DNA of 42,261 nt, from NCBI GenBank assembly GCA_021813325.1, contig JAKALA010000033.1:1-42261 (forward strand). Direction: 5' to 3'. Shown in pieces: positions 7,492 through 16,105 of this stretch. The translations under genes and the position numbers were made by a program. The notes below the pieces were generated by a model. That model ran no database searches, was not told where the DNA came from, and worked only from the letters and a program-made list of their open reading frames with translations. This DNA comes from a bacterium (GTDB lineage Bacteria; Verrucomicrobiota; Verrucomicrobiia; Limisphaerales; UBA11358). Numbering within the stretch: the stretch's first letter is position 1; each line of letters opens with the position of its first letter.

Positions 7492-8126
7492 AAAAACTGA
7501 GTGGCAAATGTTTTGTTGGCATTGCGCTTTCTCTGATGTTTGCATTGGCGATTTTAATTTTCTGGAACTCCCGAAAAGTTGGTCGCGTGCTGGACAGCTA
7601 TAAAGGCGTTCCTGTTTATGACAATGGGCTGATATTCTTCCAAAGTTATGGGAAAAATTACAGCGCGGACGGTTACTGTTTTGGCCAGAAATGGCAGTGC
7701 GTGGAATTCATCAAGCGTTTCTACTTTCAGGCCAAGAACCATAAAATGCCGGATGTGATGGGTCACGCCAAAAGTTTCTTTGATGAAGCCCTGACCGATG
7801 GCGCTCTGAATTCCAGACGCGGACTGGTCCAATTTTGTAATGGTTCAACTAACCAACCCCGTCCCGATGACCTGATCGTATTTACCGACACCAAATTCGG
7901 CCATGTCGCCATCGTCACCACAGTTTCGGATAGTTCGTTGGAAGTCATTCAGCAAAACATTTGGAGCGGTTCGCGCCAGCGGTTTTCGTTAGTTGCCAGC
8001 AATGGACATTATTTTGTGACCAGTCCGCGTCAGCCCGCAGGCTGGTTGCGTCAAAGGCGTGGTGATATGCCAGCCCAAACAGTGAATCCCGCAGAGCCGA
8101 GGATGAAATCGAATCTGGGGTTTTGA
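7488..8126 (+). CDS. membrane-anchored CHAP-domain amidase/peptidase
   Basis: 212 residues. Residues about 8-27 form an N-terminal membrane anchor or uncleaved signal. A CHAP domain follows: the catalytic Cys71 lies in WQCVEFIKR, His139 in KFGHVAIVT, and a polar third residue is likely Asn157 in VIQQN. RPDDLIVF before the His is also typical. CHAP enzymes are NlpC/P60-like and cut amide bonds in peptidoglycan or glutathionylspermidine. Coupled to the upstream secreted protein, it could be a cell-wall enzyme or an exported effector; no immunity gene is evident. The Pro-rich C-terminal tail is probably disordered. Confidence 0.75.
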   Translation: MKKLSGKCFVGIALSLMFALAILIFWNSRKVGRVLDSYKGVPVYDNGLIFFQSYGKNYSADGYCFGQKWQCVEFIKRFYFQAKNHKMPDVMGHAKSFFDEALTDGALNSRRGLVQFCNGSTNQPRPDDLIVFTDTKFGHVAIVTTVSDSSLEVIQQNIWSGSRQRFSLVASNGHYFVTSPRQPAGWLRQRRGDMPAQTVNPAEPRMKSNLGF

Positions 8127-8214
8127 TCGTCGAGCTTTCCAGATAGGATGAAGTTTCACCGCTCGACCGCCGATGGAAGCGATTTTGTCAAATGCCCGTT
8201 AGTGGTGACGATTT

Positions 8215-9330
8215 TTAGCCCAACAGTCCTCGAAAGCCTATCGCCGCGACATACAGCCCAATCAATACCAGGACGGTCGAACTGACATAGGGCGCTTTGC
8301 GGGCAATTTCGCCAAATCCTTTGAAATGTTTGCTGGCGTGCCGCACCGAAAAGGCCGCTACCGAACCGACGGTGACGAGGGTAATTGCCAGTCCCAAGCT
8401 GAACGCCAGCACTATCGCAAATCCCAGAGTGAATTGCTTGAGTTGGAGACAAATCACCAGCACCGCGAACGCCGAGGGACAAGGAAGCAATCCACCCGTC
8501 AGTCCAAACAGGATGAGCTGGCCGGTCGTCACCTGCCGGTTGGCGAAGCGCTTCTCGATTTCTTCGGCGTGCTCCTTCTGGTGCGCGTCCTCAAAATCCT
8601 CACTCGTCGAATCGTGCTCGTGATGGTGGTGATGACTTTCCGCAAACTCGGTTTCAAAAGTGTGGGCGTGGTCGCCATGCGCCAGTTGCAAACACAGACG
8701 AAACTCATGCGGCTCGGGGATGTCGGTCGTGGATTGAAGAATATCTTCCACGCGGCGGAACGCGAAAATTTGCCGCGCGCCATCGGGACGGACAGTCTCG
8801 ATGGAAACTGTTTCTTTATTTGGGCATGGCAATGGTCGTTTGTTCCGGTCAAAGAAGTGGAGCCGGAAATGCGGCGGCACGTTTGTCTCAAACATGCTGA
8901 CCTCCACGAAGCCATGCCCGGTGTCGAGCAAGATTCCTCCGTGTGCGCCGTGGTTATGGCTGTGGTCGTGATGATGATGCCCGGCGGCGTGACCTTCCCG
9001 GCGCGTGCGCGTGAACATCCAAATCGCCATCCCAATCACAAGGACACCGGTTGCAATTTGAAAATAGGGTTCGGTGGTTTCGACATTGAATCTTCCGGCA
9101 TAGTGCAATCCGATCAAGGCCAGAACCCAGATGATGGCCGTATGTGAAATGGTGGCCGACACGCCCAGCAACACCGCCTGTTTGATCGTGCCGCGAATGG
9201 CGACAATGAATGCAGCCATCATCGTCTTGCTATGTCCCGGTTCCAAGCCATGCAGCGCGCCAAGTAGAATTGCGCCGGGAATGAACAACCAGGCGTTGCC
9301 GTGCGCCAAATACTCGTTGAATGAAGTCAT
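8215..9330 (-). CDS. rcnA: RcnA-type nickel/cobalt exporter with an inserted domain
   Basis: 371 residues, about 100 longer than E. coli RcnA as I recall it. N-terminal membrane helices contain GALHGLEPGHSKTMMAAF, the NicO/RcnA signature HxxEPGH. A His-rich loop (about residues 117-132) is followed by roughly 100 residues of beta-rich soluble sequence, a second His-rich stretch (about 232-240), and C-terminal helices with GGLLPCPSAFAVLV. RcnA exports Ni(II) and Co(II) across the inner membrane. The gene is divergent from a CsoR/RcnR-family repressor, with an operator in the 78-base gap. Confidence 0.85.
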   Translation of the reverse strand: MTSFNEYLAHGNAWLFIPGAILLGALHGLEPGHSKTMMAAFIVAIRGTIKQAVLLGVSATISHTAIIWVLALIGLHYAGRFNVETTEPYFQIATGVLVIGMAIWMFTRTRREGHAAGHHHHDHSHNHGAHGGILLDTGHGFVEVSMFETNVPPHFRLHFFDRNKRPLPCPNKETVSIETVRPDGARQIFAFRRVEDILQSTTDIPEPHEFRLCLQLAHGDHAHTFETEFAESHHHHHEHDSTSEDFEDAHQKEHAEEIEKRFANRQVTTGQLILFGLTGGLLPCPSAFAVLVICLQLKQFTLGFAIVLAFSLGLAITLVTVGSVAAFSVRHASKHFKGFGEIARKAPYVSSTVLVLIGLYVAAIGFRGLLG

Positions 9331-9340
9331 GCTTGTGGAC

Positions 9341-9360
9341 TATACCCCCTCCCCCTATAT
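9341..9360. promoter_or_regulatory. CsoR/RcnR-type operator
   Basis: TATACCCCCTCCCCCTATAT: a C-tract flanked by TATA on both sides. This is the form of operators bound by the CsoR/RcnR/InrS family (G/C tract with AT inverted ends). It lies 10-30 bases before the rcnA start and 48 bases before the repressor start, and so could control both. Confidence 0.7.
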
Positions 9361-9408
9361 CAAAGCAAGGGTTGAATGTTTCCAGCCGGGCGGGTATCGT
9401 GACGTTGA

Positions 9409-9690
9409 ATGAAGAAGCACAGTCATTCCCGCAGCGAGCGCGATGCCCAAAAGCTTCGAGTGCGCCGCATTGTCGGCCAGTTGAACGCCATCGAGCGGAT
9501 GCTGGAGGAGGATCGCGACTGTTCGGAGATTTTGATGCAACTGGTTTCAGCGCGCAAGGCGATCAAGTCGCTGTCGGAAAATTTGATCCATTCCCACATG
9601 CAACACTGCATTGAGCACGCCCACTCGCCGGCGGAAGGCAGGAAGCATTTGCAGGAGCTTTTGGTCGTGCTGGAACGCTATGTCGAATGA
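9409..9690 (+). CDS. CsoR/RcnR-family metal-sensing repressor (probable nickel sensor)
   Basis: 93 residues, all-helical DUF156 fold. By alignment to RcnR from memory, the metal-ligand positions are His6, Cys38 (RDCSEIL), His63 and Cys67 (HSHMQHC). That His-Cys-His-Cys set matches the InrS nickel-sensor fingerprint rather than RcnR (His-Cys-His-His) or CsoR (x-Cys-His-Cys). Apo-protein binds DNA and metal releases it. The divergent position from rcnA and the C-tract operator support control of Ni/Co export. Metal identity is inference. Confidence 0.85.
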   Translation: MKKHSHSRSERDAQKLRVRRIVGQLNAIERMLEEDRDCSEILMQLVSARKAIKSLSENLIHSHMQHCIEHAHSPAEGRKHLQELLVVLERYVE

Positions 9691-9744
9691 CGTCCTGGCA
9701 AATTTGACAGCGCACAATAGTTGCAATCAAGATTCCGACGGAAT

Positions 9745-11988
9745 TTACGCTCGTAGCAGTCGGAGGGCGTTGGCAATCACAACGAGCGTTGCGCCGGTAT
9801 CCGCGAGAATCGCCATCCAAAGTGTGGCGTGTCCGGTAATTGCCAGCGCGAGAAACACAGCCTTCACGCCAAGGGCAAAGGCGATGTTGGTCTGAATCAT
9901 GCGGACGGTGCGCCGGCCAAGCTGAACGGCTTCGGCCACTTTGCTCAAATCGTCCTGCATCAAGGCGATGTCCGCCGTTTCAATCGCCGTGTCCGTTCCG
10001 GCTTTGCCCATAGCGATGCCCACGCTGGCTGCGGCCATCGCGGGGGCGTCGTTCACGCCGTCGCCAATCATGCCAACGTGCTTGTATTTCGCGGTCAATT
10101 CCCGGACGCGCGCGATTTTGTCGTCCGGCAGCAGATTTCCGTTTGATTCATCAATGCCAACCTGCTTTGCGATGGCATCCGCCGTGCGCTGGTTATCGCC
10201 GCTCAACATGACTATTTTCTTCACTCCGGCTTGGTGAAGCAACGCAATCGCCGCCCTGGCATTGGCGCGCACGGTGTCGCCAATCGCGAGAATTCCAAAC
10301 ACATCCCCGGTTTCCCCGTCGTGCGGCTGGTGTCCAACGACCACGACTGATTGCGCCTGGGCTTCGATTTCCGAAAGTTGCCTTTCCAATTCCGGCGTGC
10401 AAAGGCCAAGTTCGTGGACGTAGCGGTGATTGCCAACAAAATACAAATGTCCGTCAATGCGCGCCTCCGCTCCGCGTCCGGTTTTCGACTGGTAATTCTC
10501 CCCGCGCGGGAATTGAATTTTCTTTTCCTCCGCATACTTCACGACGGCTTGCGCCAGTGGATGCTGGGAGTGCGTGTCAATGGCGGCGGCAACGCGCAGA
10601 ATCTCCTCCTCGGATTTGTGATTCCACGGAATGACTTGCTGGATTCGGGGTTTCCCTTCGGTGATCGTGCCGGTCTTGTCCACCGCAAGTGCTTTCAGTT
10701 TTCCGATTTGTTCAAGAAACACTCCGCCTTTAATCAGCACGCCGCGCCGCGCCATTGCCGTCAGGCCGGAAACGATTGAAACCGGCGTGGAAATCACCAG
10801 CGCACACGGGCAGGCGATGACGAGCAAAACCAATGCGCGATAAATCCACTCCAGCCATGCGCCATGAAATAACAGCGGGCCGGACAACAAAACCAGAATC
10901 GCCACGACGAAGACCGCCGGCGTATAAATTTTGGCGAACTGGTCAACAAACCGTTGCGACGGCGCTTTCTGTCCCTGCGCCTCGCCGACCAGCCGGATGA
11001 TTCTGGCCAGCGTGGTGTCGGTGAAAGCCCTTGTTACTTTAACTTCAAGCGAACCTTCGCCGTTGATGGTTCCCGCGAACACGACATCACCGGACTTTTT
11101 TTCCACCGGCATGGACTCGCCGGTGATTGGCGCTTGGTTGATCGCCGATTCACCGGAAAGAACCACGCCATCCAACGGCACCCGCGCGGCCGATTTGACG
11201 ACAAGGGTTTCGTCCAAATTGACTTCTTCTACAGGGACTTCCTGAATTTGATCGCCCCGCTTGACCAGTGCCGTTTCCGGCGTGAGTTCAAGCAATGCTT
11301 GGATCGCCCTGCGAGCGCGACCGACGCTGAAGCCTTCGAGCAGTTCCGACAAGGCGAATAGAAACACAACGGCTGCGGCTTCCGTCCATTGACCGATGGC
11401 CGCCGCACCGATTACCGCAACGCTCATCAGCACATTCATGTCGAGTGAGCGTTGGCGCAGGGCGCGGATCGCCTTCGGCAGAATGAGCCAGCCGCTCGCT
11501 AGAATGGCAAGGACGGCGGTGGCCACTTTGCCATAAGGCGCAAAAATATCCTGCCATTCGAGCAAGAGTGAAATGCCGGTGAAGCCGCCGGAGAGAATCA
11601 CGGAAACGAGGCGGAGGCGGCCTGTATCATGGTCATGTTCAACTTCGTTTCCGGGCGCAGCCGCCGAAGCCTTCAACCCCGCCGTGCCGATGGCTTTGAT
11701 GAGTTGTTCGGGCGTGACGTTGCTTTCGTGAGCAATCGTCACCGTGCCCGCTACCAGATTGGCTTTGATTTCGCTGACACCGCCAAGCGGTTTAAGCACG
11801 CGTTCAATCGCGGCAATTTCATCCGGACAATCCATGCCGGCCACACGGAGCGTGGTTAGCTCATCGCCAGCGGCGCGGGGATTCAACGCAATGGTTTCTG
11901 GCGGCGCACTTGTGCTGCAAGAATCGCCGCAGCAACACGAGTGCGGTTCGTTTTGCTCGTCGGTATGCTCCTGTTCATGTGAGGCCAT
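9745..11988 (-). CDS. cadA: Zn/Cd/Pb-exporting P1B-type ATPase (CadA/ZntA family)
   Basis: 747 residues. The N-terminus has HSCCCGDSC (16-24), then one HMA-like domain (about 46-110) whose usual CXXC is CPDE (one Cys, Cys54). Then come TGES (289-292), the transmembrane CPC (393-395), DKTGT with phosphorylated Asp437, HP (476-477) and GDGVNDAP. The last membrane segments carry VKAVFLAL and ADTGATLVV: the Lys and the DxG motif mark the P1B-2 group, which exports Zn(II), Cd(II) and Pb(II) from the cytosol. The gene lies 45 bases after czcA on the same strand, so is likely the last gene of that operon. Confidence 0.9.
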   Translation of the reverse strand: MASHEQEHTDEQNEPHSCCCGDSCSTSAPPETIALNPRAAGDELTTLRVAGMDCPDEIAAIERVLKPLGGVSEIKANLVAGTVTIAHESNVTPEQLIKAIGTAGLKASAAAPGNEVEHDHDTGRLRLVSVILSGGFTGISLLLEWQDIFAPYGKVATAVLAILASGWLILPKAIRALRQRSLDMNVLMSVAVIGAAAIGQWTEAAAVVFLFALSELLEGFSVGRARRAIQALLELTPETALVKRGDQIQEVPVEEVNLDETLVVKSAARVPLDGVVLSGESAINQAPITGESMPVEKKSGDVVFAGTINGEGSLEVKVTRAFTDTTLARIIRLVGEAQGQKAPSQRFVDQFAKIYTPAVFVVAILVLLSGPLLFHGAWLEWIYRALVLLVIACPCALVISTPVSIVSGLTAMARRGVLIKGGVFLEQIGKLKALAVDKTGTITEGKPRIQQVIPWNHKSEEEILRVAAAIDTHSQHPLAQAVVKYAEEKKIQFPRGENYQSKTGRGAEARIDGHLYFVGNHRYVHELGLCTPELERQLSEIEAQAQSVVVVGHQPHDGETGDVFGILAIGDTVRANARAAIALLHQAGVKKIVMLSGDNQRTADAIAKQVGIDESNGNLLPDDKIARVRELTAKYKHVGMIGDGVNDAPAMAAASVGIAMGKAGTDTAIETADIALMQDDLSKVAEAVQLGRRTVRMIQTNIAFALGVKAVFLALAITGHATLWMAILADTGATLVVIANALRLLRA

Positions 11989-12033
11989 TTGAATTTAAGT
12001 TAATTGTTTGCACAGACTTTGACGACAACCATG

Positions 12034-15000
12034 TCACAACTCCTGCGTGGATGGTGGTTCGGGTAAATGAATCATCGTGTCCTTTGCCTTCTCGCGTTCA
12101 AACACTTTGTAAAGTGTTGGCAGCATGAACAACGTCAGCAGCGTGGAACTGATCAGCCCGCCGATAACCACGGCGGCGAGCGGCTTTTGAATCTCGCTCC
12201 CCGGCCCGGTGGCGAACAGCATCGGCACCAGACCCAGCGCCGCCACGCTCGCGGTGATCAGGACCGGGCGCAGCCGCAGCCCCGCGCCTTTGATGACGGC
12301 CATTTCGATGGTGATGCCCTCGCGCCGCAACTCGTTGAAATAGCTCACCATCACGATGCCGTTAAGCACAGCCACGCCAAAGAGCGCAATGAAACCGACG
12401 CTGGCGCTCACGCTCAAATTAAAATCGCCGATGACGAGCGCGAGAATCCCGCCGATGAGCGCAAACGGAATGTTCATGATGATGAGCAACGCCTGCTTGA
12501 CCGAGTTAAACGAACTGAACAGGAGCAGGAAGATCGCGGCGATGGTGATGGGCACAACGATGCTGAACCGCTTCATTGCCCGTTGTTGGTTTTCAAATTG
12601 CCCGCCCCAGGTCATCAGGTAGCCGGGCGGCAGTTTCACAGCGGCATCAATCTTCGCCTGCGCTTCTTTCACAAAACCTCCAATATCGCGGTCGGTCACG
12701 TTGCATTCAATGACGATGCGGCGTTGCGCCATTTCGCGGCTGATTTGCGCCGGGCCTTCCGTCACATAAACGTGCGCGAGCTGACCGAGCGGGATGAGCG
12801 CGCCTTGCGGGGACGCAATCAGGATGTTGCGGATCGGCTCGACATCGTTGCGGGCGGATTCGGGAAAGCGCACGGCGAGGCCAAACACTTTCTGTCCTTC
12901 ATAAACCTTGCTGGCTTCCTTGCCGCCGATGGCCGTTTCCACGACTTCCTGCACGTCGGCGACGTTAATGCCGTAGCGGGCCAGCTTGTCGCGGTCTATT
13001 TCGATTTGCAGATAAGCCAGGCCGCTGACTTTCTCCACGTTCACGTCGGCTGCGCCGCGCACTTTGCCGAGAACACGCGCGACCGCCTCGGCCTTGCTTT
13101 TCAACACGTCCAGATCGTCGCCGAAAATTTTGATGCCGATGGCGGACTTCACGCCGCTGACGAGTTCATCCACCCGCAGCGCAATGGGCTGCGAGAAACT
13201 GGAAACCACACCCGGCAACTCCGCCATGGCCTCGCGCATTTTTTCCACCAGCTCGTCCTTGGTTTTGGCGGTCGTCCATTCTTCGTGCGGCTTGAGCGTG
13301 ACGATCACGTCGCTGATTTCCACGCCCATCGGGTCGGAAGCGATGTCCGCCCGGCCCGTCTTGGAAACCACGTCAATGACTTCGGGGAATTGTTTCAGAA
13401 TCCTTTCCGCCTTCTGCTGCAACTCCAGCGATTGCGGCAGGGAGATGCTGGGGATGCGAAACGTCTGCACCGCAATCGAGCCTTCGTCGAGTGAAGGCAG
13501 GAACTCCGTGCCGATGCGCGGCACGAGCGCGAACGCACCGGCCAAAGCGAGAACCGCCGGGAGAACCACGAGCCACGGCCGGCGCACGCACGGCTTGAGG
13601 AACTTGAGGTAGGTGTTCTTCAGCCAGCGGATGTGAAAGGGATCATGCTCCTGCGGCACTTGCTTCAAAAAGTAGGTGCAGAGCATCGGCACGAACGTGA
13701 GCGAGAGAATCAGCGAGCCGAGCAGGCCGAACGAAATGGTGAAGGCGAGCGGGCTGAACATCTTGCCCTCGAACCCTTGCAGCGTGAACAACGGCAGGAA
13801 AACCACGATGATGATGAAGATGCCGAAGACAATCGGCCGGCCCACTTCTTTGGCGGCGTAAAGCACAGTCTCAACTTTGCCCGCGTGGACGTGCTTTTCC
13901 TGTTCGGGGGTTTTGGTCAGATGGCGATGAATGTTTTCCACCATCACCACCGCGCCATCCACCATCATGCCAAGGCCAATGGCCAGACCGCCAAGCGACA
14001 TTAGATTCGCGCTCAGACCGAACCATTTCATCATGATGAAGGCGAACAATGCGGCCAGTGGCAGAACCAATGTGACGATGATGGCACTGCGAACGTCCGC
14101 CAGCAGTATGATGAGAATGATGAGAACGAAGATCGCCCCCTCTTGCAGGGCTTTCGTGACCGTGTGAATCGCTTTCTTCACGAGGTCGGTGCGGTCATAA
14201 AATGGCACCAATTCAACTCCCGGCGGCAAAGACTTTTGAATCGCAGGCAGCTTTTCCTTCACGGCGTTGACAACATCACGGCCGCTGGCGCCTTTGAGCA
14301 TCAGCACAATGCCGGCGACGACTTCGCCTTCACCGTTGGCTGTCACCGCGCCCTGCCGCAGTTCCGCGCCGATTTGCACGTCGGCCACGTCGCGGACATA
14401 GACCGGCGAGTGTTCGTGCGTGGCGACGATGATGTTGCCAATATCCTTCGTGTCCTTAACCAGACCGAGGCCGCGCACGACGTATTGCTCGGACTTGTGC
14501 TCGATGAAATTGCCGCTGGCGTTGGCGTTGTTCTTCTCCAACGCCGCAAAGACTTGTTGCAGCGTGATGCCGTATGAGGTCAGCCGGTCGGGCTGGACAA
14601 TGACCTGATATTGCTTCACCAGACCGCCGAAAGAATTCACGTCCGTCACTCCCGGCACAGTGCGGAGAATCGGTCGCACGATGTATTGCTGGATGGTGCG
14701 AAGTTCCGTCGCGTCGTATTTCTTGTCCTTGCTGACGAGGGTGTATTGAAAAACCTCGCCCAAACCCGTGGTAATCGGGCCTAGCTGCGCTTCCACTCCA
14801 GCGGGGAGCTTGTCGCGTGCTCCTTGCAATCGCTCAAAGACAAGTTGCCGGGCGAAGTAGTCATTCACTCCGTCCTCGAAGACAACCGTGATGGCGCACA
14901 ATCCAATTTTGGAAACGGAACGCACTTGTTCCAATCGCGGCAGACCGGCGAGTTCGATTTCGATGGGCCGCGTCACCAGCTTTTCCACTTCGGGCGGAGA

Positions 15001-15168
15001 CATACCGCCCGCCGTCGCGAGCACCTGCACCTGCACGTTGGTCACGTCGGGAAAGGCATCTATCGGGATTTGTTTGACGGCGAGCCCGCCGAACCCGGCC
15101 AACATCAGCGTGGCCAGGATGACGAGCAAGCGCTGCCGGACGGAGAAATTGAGAATGGAATTGATCAT
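12034..15168 (-). CDS. czcA: CzcA-type RND heavy-metal efflux pump
   Basis: 1044 residues, normal for HME-RND pumps. It has the N-terminal membrane helix, a large periplasmic loop, a helix group with GLAIGLGMMVDGAVVMVEN, a second loop and a final group of helices. The DGA..MVEN form of the TM4 motif is that of the CzcA side of the family (divalent Co, Zn, Cd or Ni) rather than the DAA/DAV form of CusA. The pump is proton-driven and takes metal from periplasm or cytosol to the CzcC channel through CzcB. Its ATG follows the czcB stop after one base (TAACATG). Confidence 0.9.
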   Translation of the reverse strand: MINSILNFSVRQRLLVILATLMLAGFGGLAVKQIPIDAFPDVTNVQVQVLATAGGMSPPEVEKLVTRPIEIELAGLPRLEQVRSVSKIGLCAITVVFEDGVNDYFARQLVFERLQGARDKLPAGVEAQLGPITTGLGEVFQYTLVSKDKKYDATELRTIQQYIVRPILRTVPGVTDVNSFGGLVKQYQVIVQPDRLTSYGITLQQVFAALEKNNANASGNFIEHKSEQYVVRGLGLVKDTKDIGNIIVATHEHSPVYVRDVADVQIGAELRQGAVTANGEGEVVAGIVLMLKGASGRDVVNAVKEKLPAIQKSLPPGVELVPFYDRTDLVKKAIHTVTKALQEGAIFVLIILIILLADVRSAIIVTLVLPLAALFAFIMMKWFGLSANLMSLGGLAIGLGMMVDGAVVMVENIHRHLTKTPEQEKHVHAGKVETVLYAAKEVGRPIVFGIFIIIVVFLPLFTLQGFEGKMFSPLAFTISFGLLGSLILSLTFVPMLCTYFLKQVPQEHDPFHIRWLKNTYLKFLKPCVRRPWLVVLPAVLALAGAFALVPRIGTEFLPSLDEGSIAVQTFRIPSISLPQSLELQQKAERILKQFPEVIDVVSKTGRADIASDPMGVEISDVIVTLKPHEEWTTAKTKDELVEKMREAMAELPGVVSSFSQPIALRVDELVSGVKSAIGIKIFGDDLDVLKSKAEAVARVLGKVRGAADVNVEKVSGLAYLQIEIDRDKLARYGINVADVQEVVETAIGGKEASKVYEGQKVFGLAVRFPESARNDVEPIRNILIASPQGALIPLGQLAHVYVTEGPAQISREMAQRRIVIECNVTDRDIGGFVKEAQAKIDAAVKLPPGYLMTWGGQFENQQRAMKRFSIVVPITIAAIFLLLFSSFNSVKQALLIIMNIPFALIGGILALVIGDFNLSVSASVGFIALFGVAVLNGIVMVSYFNELRREGITIEMAVIKGAGLRLRPVLITASVAALGLVPMLFATGPGSEIQKPLAAVVIGGLISSTLLTLFMLPTLYKVFEREKAKDTMIHLPEPPSTQEL

Positions 15169-15169
15169 G

Positions 15170-16105
15170 TTATTCCTCTCCGAGTTCGCCTTTGAGCATT
15201 TCCGATTTCAAAATGAAACTGCCTTCCGTCGCGATTTGTTCGCCCGCTTTCAAGCCCGCCAGCACTTGCACGCGGCCTTGTTGTTCTTCGCCGAGTTTCA
15301 CGACACGTTTTTCAAACTTATTCCCGTCGAGCGCCACGAAGACGATTTGGCTGTCACCATCCGTCTGCAAGGCGCTGTCGGGAATGAGCAGCACGTTGTC
15401 GAGAATCGTGGTGACTATCCCCACGTCGGCGAACATGCCCGGCTTCAGGCGTCCATCCGCGTTGTCCACGGCGATGCGGACCTCCAGCGTGCGCGACGCC
15501 GCTTCCACCTGATTGCCAACGAGAATGACTTTGCCGCGAAATAATTCCTGCGGATAGGGCAACACCGTGAACGTCGCTTCCTGTCCGACTTTAACGGCGG
15601 CAATGTCGCGCTCCTTGATTTCCGCAATCGCCCAAAGCCGGGTCGGGTCGCTGATGGTGAAGACTTCCCTGCCTTTGTCCACGAGTTCGCCCACGGTCGC
15701 ATTGCGCTCAATGATGACCCCATCAATCGGCGCTTTGAGTTCAAGCTGTTTGCCGAGCAACTCCGGCGACTCGATGAGGGCCAGGACCTCCCCCGCCTTC
15801 ACGCGGTCGTTCAAGTCGAAATTCAGTTTCACGAGCCGGCCTTCGAGCGTGGGCGTGACTTTGGCGGTCTTGTTCAAATTGGCACTGACCCGGCCAGCGG
15901 CCTTCAACGTCATGCCCAGACTACCCAGCACGACCGAGTCAACCTTCAGCGTCATGTGCTCCAAGTTCGCCTTGGTCAAGGTGACCATGTTTTGCTCATG
16001 TGCGACTTCGGGCGTGGCTTCAACGGCGGCTTCATTTTTGCCGCAACCCGCCAGGGCGACGGCCAGCAGCGGGACAATAAAAATGTGTTTCATGCGAGAA
16101 TTCAT
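15170..16105 (-). CDS. czcB: CzcB-type membrane fusion protein (lipoprotein)
   Basis: 311 residues. The lipobox LAGC at about residues 18-21 predicts an inner-membrane lipoprotein facing the periplasm. The body has the split barrel-sandwich (lipoyl-like) halves GRVSANLNKTAKVTPTLEG and LKAPIDGVIIERNATVGE, then beta-barrel and membrane-proximal domains with LKPGMFADV and an IPDSAL strand. It links CzcA to the outer-membrane channel CzcC. The coiled-coil hairpin looks short. The start overlaps the czcC stop in ATGA (16102-16105); ATG at 16093 is an alternative start. Confidence 0.9.
   Translation of the reverse strand: MNSRMKHIFIVPLLAVALAGCGKNEAAVEATPEVAHEQNMVTLTKANLEHMTLKVDSVVLGSLGMTLKAAGRVSANLNKTAKVTPTLEGRLVKLNFDLNDRVKAGEVLALIESPELLGKQLELKAPIDGVIIERNATVGELVDKGREVFTISDPTRLWAIAEIKERDIAAVKVGQEATFTVLPYPQELFRGKVILVGNQVEAASRTLEVRIAVDNADGRLKPGMFADVGIVTTILDNVLLIPDSALQTDGDSQIVFVALDGNKFEKRVVKLGEEQQGRVQVLAGLKAGEQIATEGSFILKSEMLKGELGEE

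Noticed and set aside
6381-7525. 6381-6390 and 6555-6565 CCCTCAAA-type words as promoter copies
   Set aside because: CCCTCAAA occurs inside the secreted-protein gene near 6558 and 7382, but no GGGGTATTA partner lies at the 14-base spacing.
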